Of a stretch of DNA of 64,000 nt, positions 26,780-35,816 are shown one piece after another. Made by a program: the position numbers and the translations under genes. The notes beneath the pieces are model-generated. The model searched no databases. It had not been told where the DNA came from and saw only the letters and a list, made by a program, of their open reading frames with translations. The DNA lies in contig NZ_CP114905.1 in NCBI RefSeq assembly GCF_027497195.1, positions 8,550,342-8,614,341 of the forward strand. The letters run 5' to 3'. The stretch's first letter is position 1; each line of letters opens with the position of its first letter. The stretch is from Streptomyces sp. WMMC500 (GTDB lineage Bacteria > Actinomycetota > Actinomycetes > Streptomycetales > Streptomycetaceae).

Positions 26780-27682
26780 GTGGCCGGTCGTACGCGCGCG
26801 TCGATGCGCCTCGCGGCGGGCGCCGTGGCGTTCGCGCTCCTCGGCGCCGCCGGGGTCGTGGCCTGGCTCTTCGCGCTCCCCCCGAGCCTCGTCCCCGACG
26901 CCCTGCGCGCCCACGCTCCGCAGGGCGCCGCCGCGGACGACGCTAAGCCGCCGCCACCCGTCCTGGTGCGCCAGCGCGCGTCGGGCTTCCAGGTGCCGTA
27001 CCGCGCGCCGGCCGCCGGGCTGCCGCACAGCTCCGGCTTCGCCGTCGGCGGCTCGGTGGACGTGCCCGCACTCGGGGACCTGATGTACCGGCGGCGAATG
27101 GCGGAGACGTACCCGGTCCCCGCCGGGCTGGACGGCCCCGGGACGTTCGCGACCGTGCCGGGCCACGACCCGGCCCCGGGCGCGGGCCGGGTGGTGCGCT
27201 ACCGCGTCGACGTCGAGGACGACGTGCCACTGGACGGCCGGCTGTTCGCCCGGGCCGTACAGGAAACCCTCAACGACGAGCGGGGCTGGGGCGAGGCCGG
27301 CCTGCGGACCTTCGAGCGCGTCTCGACCGGGCCGGCCGACTTCGCCGTCACCCTCGCCAGCCCCGGCACGACGGGGGAGTGGTGCGCCATGTCGGGCTTC
27401 GACACCACCGTCGACAACGTCTCGTGCGACTCCGGCAGGACCGAGCGTGTCCTCATCAACGCCTTCCGGTGGGCCCAGGGCTCGACGACCTACGGCGACG
27501 ACATCCTGCGCTACCGTCAGATGCTCATCAACCACGAGGTGGGCCACCGGCTGGGGCGCCTGCACGCGCACTGCGCGCGGGAGGGGGCACTCGCGCCCGT
27601 CATGATGCAGCAGACGCTCTCCCTCACCACCGACGGCGCCAGGTGCGAGACGAACCCCTGGCCGCATCCGCACCGCGGCTGA
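26780..27682 (+). CDS. DUF3152 metzincin-like exported protein
   Basis: 300 residues starting at GTG 26780, with GGGGGAG upstream. There is an N-terminal transmembrane or signal helix (about 10-32) and a Pro-rich linker. The C-terminal domain matches DUF3152 proteins of streptomycetes. It contains HEVGHRLGRLHAH, the HExxHxxxxxH zinc motif of metzincins, followed by a Met-rich turn (VMMQQT). A zinc protease acting outside the cell is likely; the substrate is unknown. Three cysteines precede the motif. Confidence 0.85.
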   Translation: MAGRTRASMRLAAGAVAFALLGAAGVVAWLFALPPSLVPDALRAHAPQGAAADDAKPPPPVLVRQRASGFQVPYRAPAAGLPHSSGFAVGGSVDVPALGDLMYRRRMAETYPVPAGLDGPGTFATVPGHDPAPGAGRVVRYRVDVEDDVPLDGRLFARAVQETLNDERGWGEAGLRTFERVSTGPADFAVTLASPGTTGEWCAMSGFDTTVDNVSCDSGRTERVLINAFRWAQGSTTYGDDILRYRQMLINHEVGHRLGRLHAHCAREGALAPVMMQQTLSLTTDGARCETNPWPHPHRG

Positions 27683-27893
27683 CCCGACACGAGTTCGTCG
27701 CGCTCACCCGATCAGCGCACCGCCGCGTGCGCCCCCCGGGAGTCCCCCGCGGCGGATCGACGTGGCGCGTACGGCAGCCGAAGGCTCCTGCCGGCGGAAC
27801 GGACAGCGTCGTTCGAGATGCGGCAAGCCGCGATCCGTTCCCATCCTGGGTGCGGCGGACAACCCGTCGAACAGGAATGTGGAGGACTCCCGC

Positions 27894-29366
27894 ATGGCTC
27901 TCCCGCTGGCCGAACGGATAGCCACGGCCGCGCGCCGGCACCCGGAGAGCACCGCCCTGTTCTGGCAGGGCCGCGCGGTGTCGTACCGGGACCTGCTGGC
28001 GATGGCCCGCGCCGCGGAGAAGAACATGGCCGCGCTCCGTATCCCGGACGGGACTCCCGTCGCCGTCGTCGCCGCGAAGTCGCCCGAGACCATCGCCGTC
28101 ATGCTCGCCTGCATGCGCGCCGCGAGGCCGGTGCTGGTGCCCTCCGCGGACGTGGCGGACAAGCCGCTGCGCAAACTCCTCGCCGACACCGGCGCCCTCG
28201 TACTCCCCGACCCGTGCGCCCTCACCGCCGGCACGGCGGGGCCGGCGGTCGCCGGAAGGCCCGCCGAAGGCAGGGTGCCGGACGGCACCGCCCTGATCCT
28301 CACGACCTCCGGATCCACCGGGTTCCCCAAGGCGGTGCCCCTGCCCGCCGCGGCGATCGGCGCCTTCGCGGAGTGGGCCGCGGCGACGTTCGGCATCCGC
28401 GCGGACACGTCCGTACTGAGCTACGCGCCGCTCAACTTCGACCTCAGCCTGCTCGACGTCTGGACCACCCTCGCCCACGGCGGCCGGGTCGCCCTGGTGG
28501 AGCAGGACCGCGCCGCCCACCCCGGACACCTGCTCGCGCTGCTGCGGCAGTGCCCCGTGCACGTGGTCCACGGCGTGCCGATGCTTTACCAGCTCCTGGC
28601 AGCGGCAGAAAAGCACGCCAGCGGCGACGAGTTCGCACCGGTCGGGGAGGTCCTCGTCACCGGCGACGCGCTGTCGCCCGGCGGCCTCGCCGCGCTGTCC
28701 GGCCTCTTCCCCCGGGCACGCATGCACAACGTCTACGGCTGTACGGAGACAAACCACACCTTCGTCCACGAGATGGACCCCGCCGGCGACGTCGGCCGCT
28801 ACGGCGCCGTGCCGATCGGCCGCCCCGCCGAGGGCGTCGGCGCGGACATCCTCGCCGAGGACGGCAGCGTCCTCGCGGGCCCCGGGCGCGGTGAGCTGAT
28901 CGTCACCTCCCCCTTCCAGACCAGCGGCTACCTCGACCCGGTGCACCACGCCAAGGCGTTCGTCGGCCACCCCGACGGCACCACCCCCGGCCCGTACTAC
29001 CGCACCGGGGACCTGGTGACCCGCCACCCCGACGGCGTGCTCACGCTCGACGGCCGCAGCGACTTCATGGTCACCGTCCGCGGCACGCGCATCAACACCG
29101 CCGCCGTCGAAGGCGCGCTGCGCTCGCACCCCGAGGTGGCGGACGCCGTGGTCGTCGCGCTGCCCGACGAGCGGACCGGCAGACGGCTGCACGCCGTCGT
29201 GCACCGTGCCGCCGGGTCCCTGCTCAACAGCCTGCGGCTGCGCGAGCACGTCGCGGCGGAGCTGCCGCGCGCCGGCATCCCCAGCGGCATCCAGTTCGTC
29301 GACGCGCCGCTGCCGCGCACCGCCACCGGCAAGATCGACCGTCGCACCGTGGCGAACAGCCTCTGA
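27894..29366 (+). CDS. AMP-forming acyl/aminoacyl ligase (NRPS A-domain-like)
   Basis: A 490-residue stand-alone adenylation enzyme. Core motifs are all present: TTSGSTGFPK (A3), YGCTETNH (A5), YRTGDL (A7) and TGKIDR (A10). It resembles D-alanyl-carrier-protein ligases and free-standing A domains more than fatty-acyl-CoA ligases, but the substrate cannot be read. There is no carrier domain. The ATG at 27894 follows GGAGGA. The next gene, 72 bp downstream, encodes a transglutaminase-fold protein, so the pair may activate an acid and form or break an amide or thioester. Confidence 0.88.
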   Translation: MALPLAERIATAARRHPESTALFWQGRAVSYRDLLAMARAAEKNMAALRIPDGTPVAVVAAKSPETIAVMLACMRAARPVLVPSADVADKPLRKLLADTGALVLPDPCALTAGTAGPAVAGRPAEGRVPDGTALILTTSGSTGFPKAVPLPAAAIGAFAEWAAATFGIRADTSVLSYAPLNFDLSLLDVWTTLAHGGRVALVEQDRAAHPGHLLALLRQCPVHVVHGVPMLYQLLAAAEKHASGDEFAPVGEVLVTGDALSPGGLAALSGLFPRARMHNVYGCTETNHTFVHEMDPAGDVGRYGAVPIGRPAEGVGADILAEDGSVLAGPGRGELIVTSPFQTSGYLDPVHHAKAFVGHPDGTTPGPYYRTGDLVTRHPDGVLTLDGRSDFMVTVRGTRINTAAVEGALRSHPEVADAVVVALPDERTGRRLHAVVHRAAGSLLNSLRLREHVAAELPRAGIPSGIQFVDAPLPRTATGKIDRRTVANSL

Positions 29367-29438
29367 GCGCGGACCCCGCCTCACCCGCCCTCCGCGCCCC
29401 CGGCCCCGGGGCGCGCCGCTGAGCACCGGAGAACACCG

Positions 29439-30137
29439 ATGACGACGACAGACCTGGAAGGCAGCCTCGCCCCCACCGAGTTCCTGAACTCCGACGACCC
29501 CGACGTCCGCGACTTCGTGCGCCGCACGCTGCCGCGGGGCGGGCTCGACAGCAGGGACGCCGCCGTACGCCTCTACTACGCGGTGCGCGACGGCGTCGAC
29601 TACGAGGTCTACGGCGTGGACCTGTCCCGTACCGGCGTCACCGCCGCGCAGGTGGCCCGTACCGGCAAAGGCATGTGCGTCCACAAGTCCGTGCTCTACG
29701 CCGCCGCCCTGCGCGCCGCCGGCATCCCCGCGCGGCTCGTGCTCACCGACGTGCGCAACCACCTGTCGTCGCCCGCGCTGCGCGCGCGGGTCGGCGGGGA
29801 CGTCATCCGCTACCACACCTCGACCACCGTCCACCTCGACGGCACGTGGGTGCGCGCGGCCCCCGTCTTCAACCGGCTGCTGTGCCGCCTGTACGGCGTG
29901 CGTCCCCTCGGCTTCGACGGCAGAACCGACAGCGTCCACCGCCCGCACGACGACGGAGCCCGCCACCTGGAAGTCGTCCGCGAGCACGGCGAGTTCGACG
30001 ACCTGCCCTACGAGCGGCTCATCGACGGCATGCGCCGCGCCCACCCCGGCATCTTCGCCGAGCCCGGCAGCACCCGGCTGGTCACCGGCTCGCTGCTCGC
30101 CCCCGCGATCTGCCGCACCGCCACATGCCGACGCTGA
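29439..30137 (+). CDS. Transglutaminase-fold protein
   Basis: 232 residues with the transglutaminase-like Cys-His-Asp core: Cys in GKGMCVHKSVLYAAAL, His in RYHTSTTV, Asp in HLDGTWVRAAP. The family includes hydrolases and the andrimid amide synthase AdmF. Here its position directly after an adenylation gene suggests that it acts on the activated acyl group, which is inference. An unusual C-terminal CRTATCRR tail ends the protein. Confidence 0.83.
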   Translation: MTTTDLEGSLAPTEFLNSDDPDVRDFVRRTLPRGGLDSRDAAVRLYYAVRDGVDYEVYGVDLSRTGVTAAQVARTGKGMCVHKSVLYAAALRAAGIPARLVLTDVRNHLSSPALRARVGGDVIRYHTSTTVHLDGTWVRAAPVFNRLLCRLYGVRPLGFDGRTDSVHRPHDDGARHLEVVREHGEFDDLPYERLIDGMRRAHPGIFAEPGSTRLVTGSLLAPAICRTATCRR

Positions 30138-30307
30138 TCGACGCCTGCCCGTCCCACGGCATCGCACCGTTCGTCGCGATCACGCGCGCCCGGATCTCTC
30201 CTCTCACGGGCAGCGCCCCGGCCGTACCTTCTGGTAACTTCCCCACCGCGGGCGACCAAGGGCCCGCGGCGAAGGCACGTGGCCCACCCGGCGGAAGGAG
30301 CCGGACG

Positions 30308-32608
30308 ATGACCGGACCGAACGGCGCACGGCCACACGACGGACCGGCCCGGCGCCGGTTTCTCGGCTACGTACTGGCCGCCCCCACCCTCGTGGCCGCC
30401 GCCCAGCTCGTGCCCGCCCCCGTGGCCGGCGCCAAGCCCGCCTCGCCGGACCTCACCGAACTCGTCGACCTCAGCGACGTTCTGACGGCCGCCGCCCTGC
30501 CCACCTCGGGGCTCATCACCGTCGAGGTCGAATCCGACGGCACCGTCTCCTTCGCCCTGCCCCGTGCCGAGGTGGGACAGGGCATCACCACCTCCACCGC
30601 CATGCTCATCGCCGAGGAACTGGCGGTGCCGCCCGAGCGGGTACGGGTGACGCTGGCGGAAGCCCGCCCCGAGCTGCTGTTCAACCAGCTCACCGGCGCC
30701 TCCAACACCACCGTCGCCACCTACACCCCGATCCGGGTCGCCGCCGCCGTCGCCCGCCACCGGCTGCTCACCGCCGCCGCGGCCGAACTGGGCTCGCCCG
30801 CGGCGCACCTGACGTTGCGCGACGGTGTCGTCCGCGACCGCACCGGCGCCACCGTCGACATCGGCACCCTCGCCCCCAAGGCCGCCGCCACCCGCTCCCA
30901 GCCGGTCGAGGTCCGGCTCACCGCCCGCGAGAACTTCACCGTCATCGGCCGGCCCCACAACCGCGTCGACGCCCGCGACGCCGTCACCGGCCGCAAGAAG
31001 TTCGCCATGGACCTCGACATCCCCGACGCGAAGCCCACGATGGTCTGCCGCCCGCCGACCATCAACGGCAAACCCGGCGCCGTCGCCAACCTCGCCGACG
31101 TCGCCGCCATGCCCGGCGTCACCGACGTCGTGCCGATCGACACCGGCGTGGCCGTGCGCGCCGAGACCTTCGGCCAGTGCATCGACGCCGTACGCGCGCT
31201 GCGCGTCGACTGGCACCCCGGCACCGCCGAGGGCAAGTCCGACGAGACCGTACTGCGCGAACTCGCCGCGGCCGAGCCGCCGATGGGACTGCCCCCGCTC
31301 ACGCCCCACGTGGAGGCCACGTTCACCTTCCACTTCCGCAGCAACAGCGCCCTGGAGCCCAACTGCGCCGTCGCCGACGTACGGGCCGACCGCGCCGAGG
31401 TCTGGTCGGCGCTCAAGTCCCCGATCGTCGCCAAGGAGGCCATCGCCGCCAAACTCGGCCTGCCCCTCGGCCGCGTCACGGTGCACGTCACCGAGGGCGG
31501 CGGATCCTTCGGGCGCAAGCTGTTCTTCGACGCCGCGCTGGAAGCCGTCGAGGTTTCCCGCAGGATCGGCAAGCCCGTCAAGCTCATGTGGCACCGGGCC
31601 GACGACTCCCGCCAGGGCCGTACGCACCCGATGGCCACCACCCGGGTGCGCGCCGACTACGCCGGCGGGGCGGTCCTCGGCTTCAAGCAGCGGCACACCA
31701 GCGTCGCCACCGACTTCGGCCACGGGCTCGGCGAGCTCCTGACCGCGATGGCCGCGCGGCTGCCCGTCGGCGACATGGGCTTCTCCCAGACGTTCTTCCA
31801 CCTCAGCCAGTCGATGCCGTACGAGTTCGGTCTCGCCACCCGGCTCCTCAACGAGACCGACAAGGGCTTCAACACCGGCAGTATGCGCAACGTCTACTCG
31901 CCGGACGTCACCTGCGCCCGCGAGCTGATCGTCGACCGCCTCGCGGAGAAGACGGGCAAGGACCCGTACGAGTTCCGCCGCGACTTCCTGCGCGACGAAC
32001 GCTCCCGCGCGGTCCTGGAGAAAGCCGCGGAAGCCGGCGACTGGGGCCGGCAGATGCCCGAAGGCACCGCGCAGGGCATCGCCTTCCACTCCGAGTACAA
32101 GTCGGTCAGCGCCGCTCTGGTGGAGATCGACTGCCGCCCCGAGACCGTCGGCCGGCCCATCCGCGACGGCGTCACGGGACCGCGCGTCACCAAGGCCGTC
32201 TTCGCCGTCGACGTCGGCCTCACGGTCAACCCGCGCGGGCTCGAAGCGCAGATGATGGGCTGCCTGATGGACGGCATCGCGCTGGCGCTGACCTCAAGCC
32301 TCCACCTGCGCGACGGCCACTTCCTCGAAGCCAGTTGGGACAACTACTTCTACACCCGTCAGTGGAACACCCCACCCGAGCTGAAGATCATCGTCATGCC
32401 CGACACCTCCGACGAGCCCGGCGGCGCGGGGGAGCTGGGGGTCGCCGCGTCGATGGCCGCGGTCGCCTGCGCGTACGGGCGCGCGACCGGGACGATGCCC
32501 ACCGTCTTCCCGATCAACCACGGCACGCTCTCCTTCACCCCCAAGCCGACCGTCCCGCCCATCCCCGCTTCCCCGACCGACGGCCTGGACCAGGCCCGCC
32601 GAGGCTAG
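30308..32608 (+). CDS. Tat-exported molybdopterin-binding aldehyde/isoquinoline oxidoreductase, large subunit
   Basis: 766 residues of the xanthine-dehydrogenase family large subunit, isoquinoline 1-oxidoreductase beta (IorB) type. A twin-arginine signal (ARRRFLGYVLAAP, about residues 15-27) shows export. The substrate channel has GGGSFGRKL, and the catalytic glutamate lies in GGAGELGVAA near the C-terminus. It pairs with the [2Fe-2S] subunit encoded 8 bp downstream. IorAB enzymes hydroxylate N-heterocycles or aldehydes; the true substrate is unknown. No FAD-binding subunit follows, as in the IorAB group, which passes electrons to an external acceptor. The ATG follows GGAAGGAG. Confidence 0.92.
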   Translation: MTGPNGARPHDGPARRRFLGYVLAAPTLVAAAQLVPAPVAGAKPASPDLTELVDLSDVLTAAALPTSGLITVEVESDGTVSFALPRAEVGQGITTSTAMLIAEELAVPPERVRVTLAEARPELLFNQLTGASNTTVATYTPIRVAAAVARHRLLTAAAAELGSPAAHLTLRDGVVRDRTGATVDIGTLAPKAAATRSQPVEVRLTARENFTVIGRPHNRVDARDAVTGRKKFAMDLDIPDAKPTMVCRPPTINGKPGAVANLADVAAMPGVTDVVPIDTGVAVRAETFGQCIDAVRALRVDWHPGTAEGKSDETVLRELAAAEPPMGLPPLTPHVEATFTFHFRSNSALEPNCAVADVRADRAEVWSALKSPIVAKEAIAAKLGLPLGRVTVHVTEGGGSFGRKLFFDAALEAVEVSRRIGKPVKLMWHRADDSRQGRTHPMATTRVRADYAGGAVLGFKQRHTSVATDFGHGLGELLTAMAARLPVGDMGFSQTFFHLSQSMPYEFGLATRLLNETDKGFNTGSMRNVYSPDVTCARELIVDRLAEKTGKDPYEFRRDFLRDERSRAVLEKAAEAGDWGRQMPEGTAQGIAFHSEYKSVSAALVEIDCRPETVGRPIRDGVTGPRVTKAVFAVDVGLTVNPRGLEAQMMGCLMDGIALALTSSLHLRDGHFLEASWDNYFYTRQWNTPPELKIIVMPDTSDEPGGAGELGVAASMAAVACAYGRATGTMPTVFPINHGTLSFTPKPTVPPIPASPTDGLDQARRG

Positions 32609-32616
32609 GAGACCCC

Positions 32617-33093
32617 GTGCCCGAGCACACCTTCCGCGTCAACGGCGAGCAGGTCACCGTCGACGTGGCCGACGACGTGCGCCTGCTCTGGGTGCTGCGC
32701 GACATCCTCGGGATCAACGGACCGAAGTACGGCTGCGGCATCAACGTCTGCAAGGCGTGCACGAGCCACCTGAACGGCAAGGCGGTCAACCCCTGCGCGA
32801 TCCCCGTCGGCGACCTGGCCCCGACCGACGAGGTCACCACCATCGAGGGCCTCGCGGACACGGTCGCCGAGGATCTGCACCCCATGCAGCAGGCGTGGCT
32901 CGACCACGACGTCGTCCAGTGCGGCTACTGCCAGCCCGGCCAGATCATGGCCGCCGTGGACCTGGTGCGCCGCGTCGCCGCGGAGGGCCGCGAGATCACC
33001 GACGACGACCTCGACGGCCTGCGCAACATCTGCCGCTGCGGCACCTACGTCCGTATCCGCCAGGCCATCAGGGCGGGCGCCGAACGCATGTGA
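32617..33093 (+). CDS. [2Fe-2S] subunit of the molybdenum oxidoreductase
   Basis: 158 residues with two iron-sulfur clusters: a plant-type site (CGINVCKAC with a later Cys in VNPC) and a C-terminal four-helix site (CGYCQPGQ, then CRCG). This is the standard small subunit of xanthine-dehydrogenase-family enzymes. The GTG start follows TAGGAG. It has no Tat signal of its own, so it would be co-exported with the large subunit. Confidence 0.93.
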   Translation: MPEHTFRVNGEQVTVDVADDVRLLWVLRDILGINGPKYGCGINVCKACTSHLNGKAVNPCAIPVGDLAPTDEVTTIEGLADTVAEDLHPMQQAWLDHDVVQCGYCQPGQIMAAVDLVRRVAAEGREITDDDLDGLRNICRCGTYVRIRQAIRAGAERM

Positions 33094-33103
33094 CGCCAGG
33101 CAC

Positions 33104-33505
33104 TCAGGCGGGCAGCCGGGTGTCCACGACGACGGCGATCTCGACGAGCTGGCCGGGGAAGGCCAGCTCGCTGACGCCGACGACGGTGCTGACGGGGCGG
33201 TGGGCGCCGAAGTACGCGAGATTCCCCGCGGAGATCGCCGCGGCGTTCTGCCCCAGGTGCACCCCGTACACGGTCTGCGAGACGATCTGGTTGCGGGTGG
33301 CACCGTAGTGCCCGAGAACCCTGTCGAGATTGACGTACGTCAGGTCGAGCTGCGCGGCGCAGTCGTCCGCGTACGCGAACTCGCCCGTCTCGTCGAACGC
33401 GACCTGCCCGGCGACGTGGATCAGCTCGCCGGACCTGATCGCCTGCGCGTAGCCGAACTCGTTCTCCGGTGCCACGCCGTGCGTGAAGGCGTCGATGGCG
33501 GCCAT
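33104..33505 (-). CDS. RidA/YjgF-family protein
   Basis: 133 residues with the RidA fold: YAQAIRSGELIHVAGQVAFD near the N-terminus and FPGQLVEIAVVVDTRLPA at the end. The arginine that binds the substrate carboxylate in true RidA is not evident (ELAFPGQLVEIA), so it may belong to a diverged subgroup rather than act as an enamine deaminase. The ATG at 33505 has a GGAAGGA ribosome site. It is divergent from an HxlR regulator that probably controls it. Confidence 0.87.
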   Translation of the reverse strand: MAAIDAFTHGVAPENEFGYAQAIRSGELIHVAGQVAFDETGEFAYADDCAAQLDLTYVNLDRVLGHYGATRNQIVSQTVYGVHLGQNAAAISAGNLAYFGAHRPVSTVVGVSELAFPGQLVEIAVVVDTRLPA

Positions 33506-33535
33506 GGTGAAGGTCCTTCCCCGTGCTCTCTTGCG

Positions 33536-33594
33536 GTTACTCGGAAACTGTAAGAGAGTGAACGCTGACCTGGAAGAACGCACTCTTCGGTAAC
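33536..33594. promoter_or_regulatory. Dyad-rich operator region between ridA-like and hxlR-like genes
   Basis: Two nested inverted pairs are visible: GTTAC (33536-33540) with GTAAC (33590-33594), and AAGAGAGTG (33552-33560) with CACTCTT (33581-33587). HxlR-type regulators bind such dyads in divergent promoters. The assignment rests on position. Confidence 0.45.
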
Positions 33595-33605
33595 TGAGGA
33601 ACCAG

Positions 33606-33989
33606 ATGGTGACCAAGCAGGAACTCAAGGGTCTCCCCGAGGACGCGGACCTCAGGCGCGCGGATTCGCTGGCGCGGGAGGTCTTCTCCGACGTCGCCAA
33701 CAAGTGGGCGCTGCTGATCATCGAAGCGCTCGGCGAACGGACCCTGCGCTTCGGCGAGCTGCGCAAGGAGGTCGAGGGCGTCAGCCACAAGATGCTCACG
33801 CAGAACCTGCGCACGCTGGAACGCGACGGCCTGGTCGACCGGAAGGTCTACCCCACGGTGCCGCCGCGGGTCGAGTACACCCTGACCGCGCCGGGCCGGG
33901 CCCTGCGCGCCACGGTCGACGCCATGTGCGACTGGACGCAGCGGTACCTGACCCACATCGAAGACGCACGCGGACGCTTCGACGCCTGA
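33606..33989 (+). CDS. HxlR-family winged-helix regulator
   Basis: 127 residues with the HxlR signature: KWALLIIEAL, LRFGELRKEVEGVSHKMLTQ and LRTLERDGLVDRKVY, then a wing with PPRVEYTLT. Members usually regulate the divergent neighbour in response to electrophiles or aldehydes. The N-terminus has no conserved redox cysteine; the only Cys is near residue 105. It starts 100 bp from the divergent RidA-like gene. Confidence 0.93.
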   Translation: MVTKQELKGLPEDADLRRADSLAREVFSDVANKWALLIIEALGERTLRFGELRKEVEGVSHKMLTQNLRTLERDGLVDRKVYPTVPPRVEYTLTAPGRALRATVDAMCDWTQRYLTHIEDARGRFDA

Positions 33990-34025
33990 CCGGCGCGGCC
34001 GGGGCCCGCGAGGGCCCAGGGGGCC

Positions 34026-34409
34026 TCACCCGAGGGGCTGTACCCGGGTGCGCAGCAGGCAGAACTCGTTCCCTTCCGGGTCCGCCAGCGGGTACCAGCT
34101 CTCCTCGCCCGTCTGGCCGACGTCGGCGTGGGTGGCACCGAGGGCGAGCAGCCGCTCCAGCTCCGCCTCCTGGTCGCGGTCGGTGGCGTTGACGTCGATG
34201 TGCAGGGGGAGCTTTCCCTTCCGCGGATCGCTGCTCGCGCTCAGCACGAGCGTGGGCTGAGGCCCGCCGAAGCCCGCGTCGGGCGGTCCGATCTCGATGA
34301 CGCCCTCCTCCCGGTCGAGCTCGACGTAGCCCAGGACCTCGCTCCAGAACGCGGCGAGCCGTTCGGGATCGGCGCAGTCGATGACCAGTTCTGTGATGCG
34401 GCATGCCAT
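34026..34409 (-). CDS. Glyoxalase/VOC-superfamily protein
   Basis: 127 residues with paired beta-alpha-beta-beta-beta units. ITELVIDCADPERLAAFWSE at the N-terminus and PLADPEGNEFCLLRT at the end are typical of the streptomycete VOC proteins annotated as glyoxalase/bleomycin resistance. No substrate can be assigned. It ends close behind, and convergent to, the HxlR gene. Confidence 0.87.
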   Translation of the reverse strand: MACRITELVIDCADPERLAAFWSEVLGYVELDREEGVIEIGPPDAGFGGPQPTLVLSASSDPRKGKLPLHIDVNATDRDQEAELERLLALGATHADVGQTGEESWYPLADPEGNEFCLLRTRVQPLG

Positions 34410-34509
34410 GCCCGCAGCATACGGGCACCCCCGGCGGGCTCGGCGCGGGCGGACGAGCCGGTCGGCCGCGCAGGGCCGGACTGTCAGTGGCGGCTGAGAG
34501 GCTGGGGGC

Positions 34510-34785
34510 ATGGACAGGGACGAGGAGTTGCTGCGCGGCCGGGTCTACGGCACGGAACACGACGACCCGCACCCGGGCCCGCGACCGGGCCGGGACTACG
34601 CCGAGCTCGTCGGCGGCCCGCTGGACGGGCTGCTGCTCGACATCACCGGCTGGAGCGCGCGGGAGACCGCCGCCGGCGCGGCTCTGCCCACCGAGCTGGG
34701 ACGCTTCGGCGCCGGCGGCCGCGCCACGTACGCCCCCGTGCCGGGCGCTCCGGGACGCTGGGCGTGGGCGGGCGACATAGCCTGA
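34510..34785 (+). CDS. Hypothetical protein, 91 residues
   Basis: A small acidic protein. The segment YAELVGGPLDGLLLDITGW resembles a recurrent actinomycete pattern of unknown function, and the end has GAPGRWAWAGDIA. There is no signal peptide or membrane segment. A GAGGCTGGGG stretch precedes the ATG. I do not recognise the family. Confidence 0.65.
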   Translation: MDRDEELLRGRVYGTEHDDPHPGPRPGRDYAELVGGPLDGLLLDITGWSARETAAGAALPTELGRFGAGGRATYAPVPGAPGRWAWAGDIA

Positions 34786-34862
34786 ACCCCGGTGTGGCCG
34801 GGCTGACTTCGGGAACCGGAATCCAGCCTGGTGCCGCGTGTGCCCGACGTAGGGTGCCGCGT

Positions 34863-35174
34863 ATGAAAATCTTCGGATGGGTGCTGTTCGTCTGCGGCCT
34901 GTACTTCCTCGTGCAGGGATTCGTGATGCCGATGATCGCCGAGCGGTCGGACGTGGAGAACATCGAGTTCCAGCAGATTCGCGAGTCCAGTTCGTACCTG
35001 GGCATCGGCCTCATGATCGGCGCGGTCGCCTGCGGCGTACTGGACAGGAGCCCCGGCGGCTCGGCGCAGCGTGCCGCGCAGCAGCCCCCGTCGTACCCGG
35101 CCCAGCAGCCCTACGGAGCCCCGCCGCCCCCGCAGCAGCCGCACGGCGGCTGGGGCCCGCCGCCCGCGGGTTGA
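34863..35174 (+). CDS. Small membrane protein with Pro/Gln-rich tail
   Basis: 103 residues with two predicted membrane helices (about 4-22 and 46-60) and a cytoplasmic tail of Pro, Gln and Tyr repeats (PPSYPAQQPYGAPPPPQQ). No domain of known function is visible. The ATG at 34863 is the first in frame with a plausible N-terminus (MKIFGWVLF). Confidence 0.7.
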   Translation: MKIFGWVLFVCGLYFLVQGFVMPMIAERSDVENIEFQQIRESSSYLGIGLMIGAVACGVLDRSPGGSAQRAAQQPPSYPAQQPYGAPPPPQQPHGGWGPPPAG

Positions 35175-35195
35175 CAGCGGAGGCACGGGGGTGGA

Positions 35196-35816
35196 TCACC
35201 CGGCCCTGCCGCACCCTCGCTCGGGGCCGTAGACGGCGCCGTACGAGGAACCGGGGGTCGTCCTGCATGGCCACATGGCTGCCCCCGCCCGGGATCAGCA
35301 GGACGCCGCAGCGGTCCGCGCCGCGCCGCGGGGAGCCGGCGTAGTAGACGGCGTCCGGCTCCCGGTCGAGCACGTCGCCGAGCACCGCGGCCGGCGACGC
35401 GGCGCTCCGCGGCACCACCCGCGGGTGCACCTCGATGTCCACCAGACCGACGGTCTTGTACGCCAGGTGGCCTTCCTCCCACGCGAACTCGCCCGCCGCC
35501 CGGTCGATCACCATGCCCATCCGGCGCACGCCCTCGGCCTGGAGCATCAGCGCGGCGGGCAGGCTGGTGGTGCCGTAGGTCGGCACGGTCTGCAGGAGGG
35601 AGCGGCGGGCGGCGGCACGGTCCTCCGGCGCCTTCGCGGGGTCGGCGTCGAGCGCGGACGTCGGCGCCGGGCTCGCACCGCCCTTCTCCGCCCCCGGGCC
35701 ACCACCGGACGGGTCGCCGCGGATCCGTCGCCGCCGTCGCCGCCGGTGCAGCCCGCGAGGGCGAGCACGGCGGCGAGCAGCACGGACCCGGCGTACCCCA
35801 CAGGCAGTCGTCGCAC
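35196..35816 (-). pseudogene. Lipoprotein gene with two apparent frameshifts
   Basis: A good lipoprotein signal begins at GTG 35816: MRRLPVGYAGSVLLAAVLAL, then lipobox ALAGC. The frame is lost after about residue 34, and a long coding stretch resumes in another frame (SALDADPAKAPEDRAAARRS, then a segment containing GVLLIPGGGSHV). Near 35245 a second shift would restore a natural-looking end (SSYGAVYGPERGCGRAG) and a TGA at 35196-35198. Either this is a decayed gene or two base errors lie in GC runs near 35720 and 35245. Its function is unknown. Confidence 0.6.
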
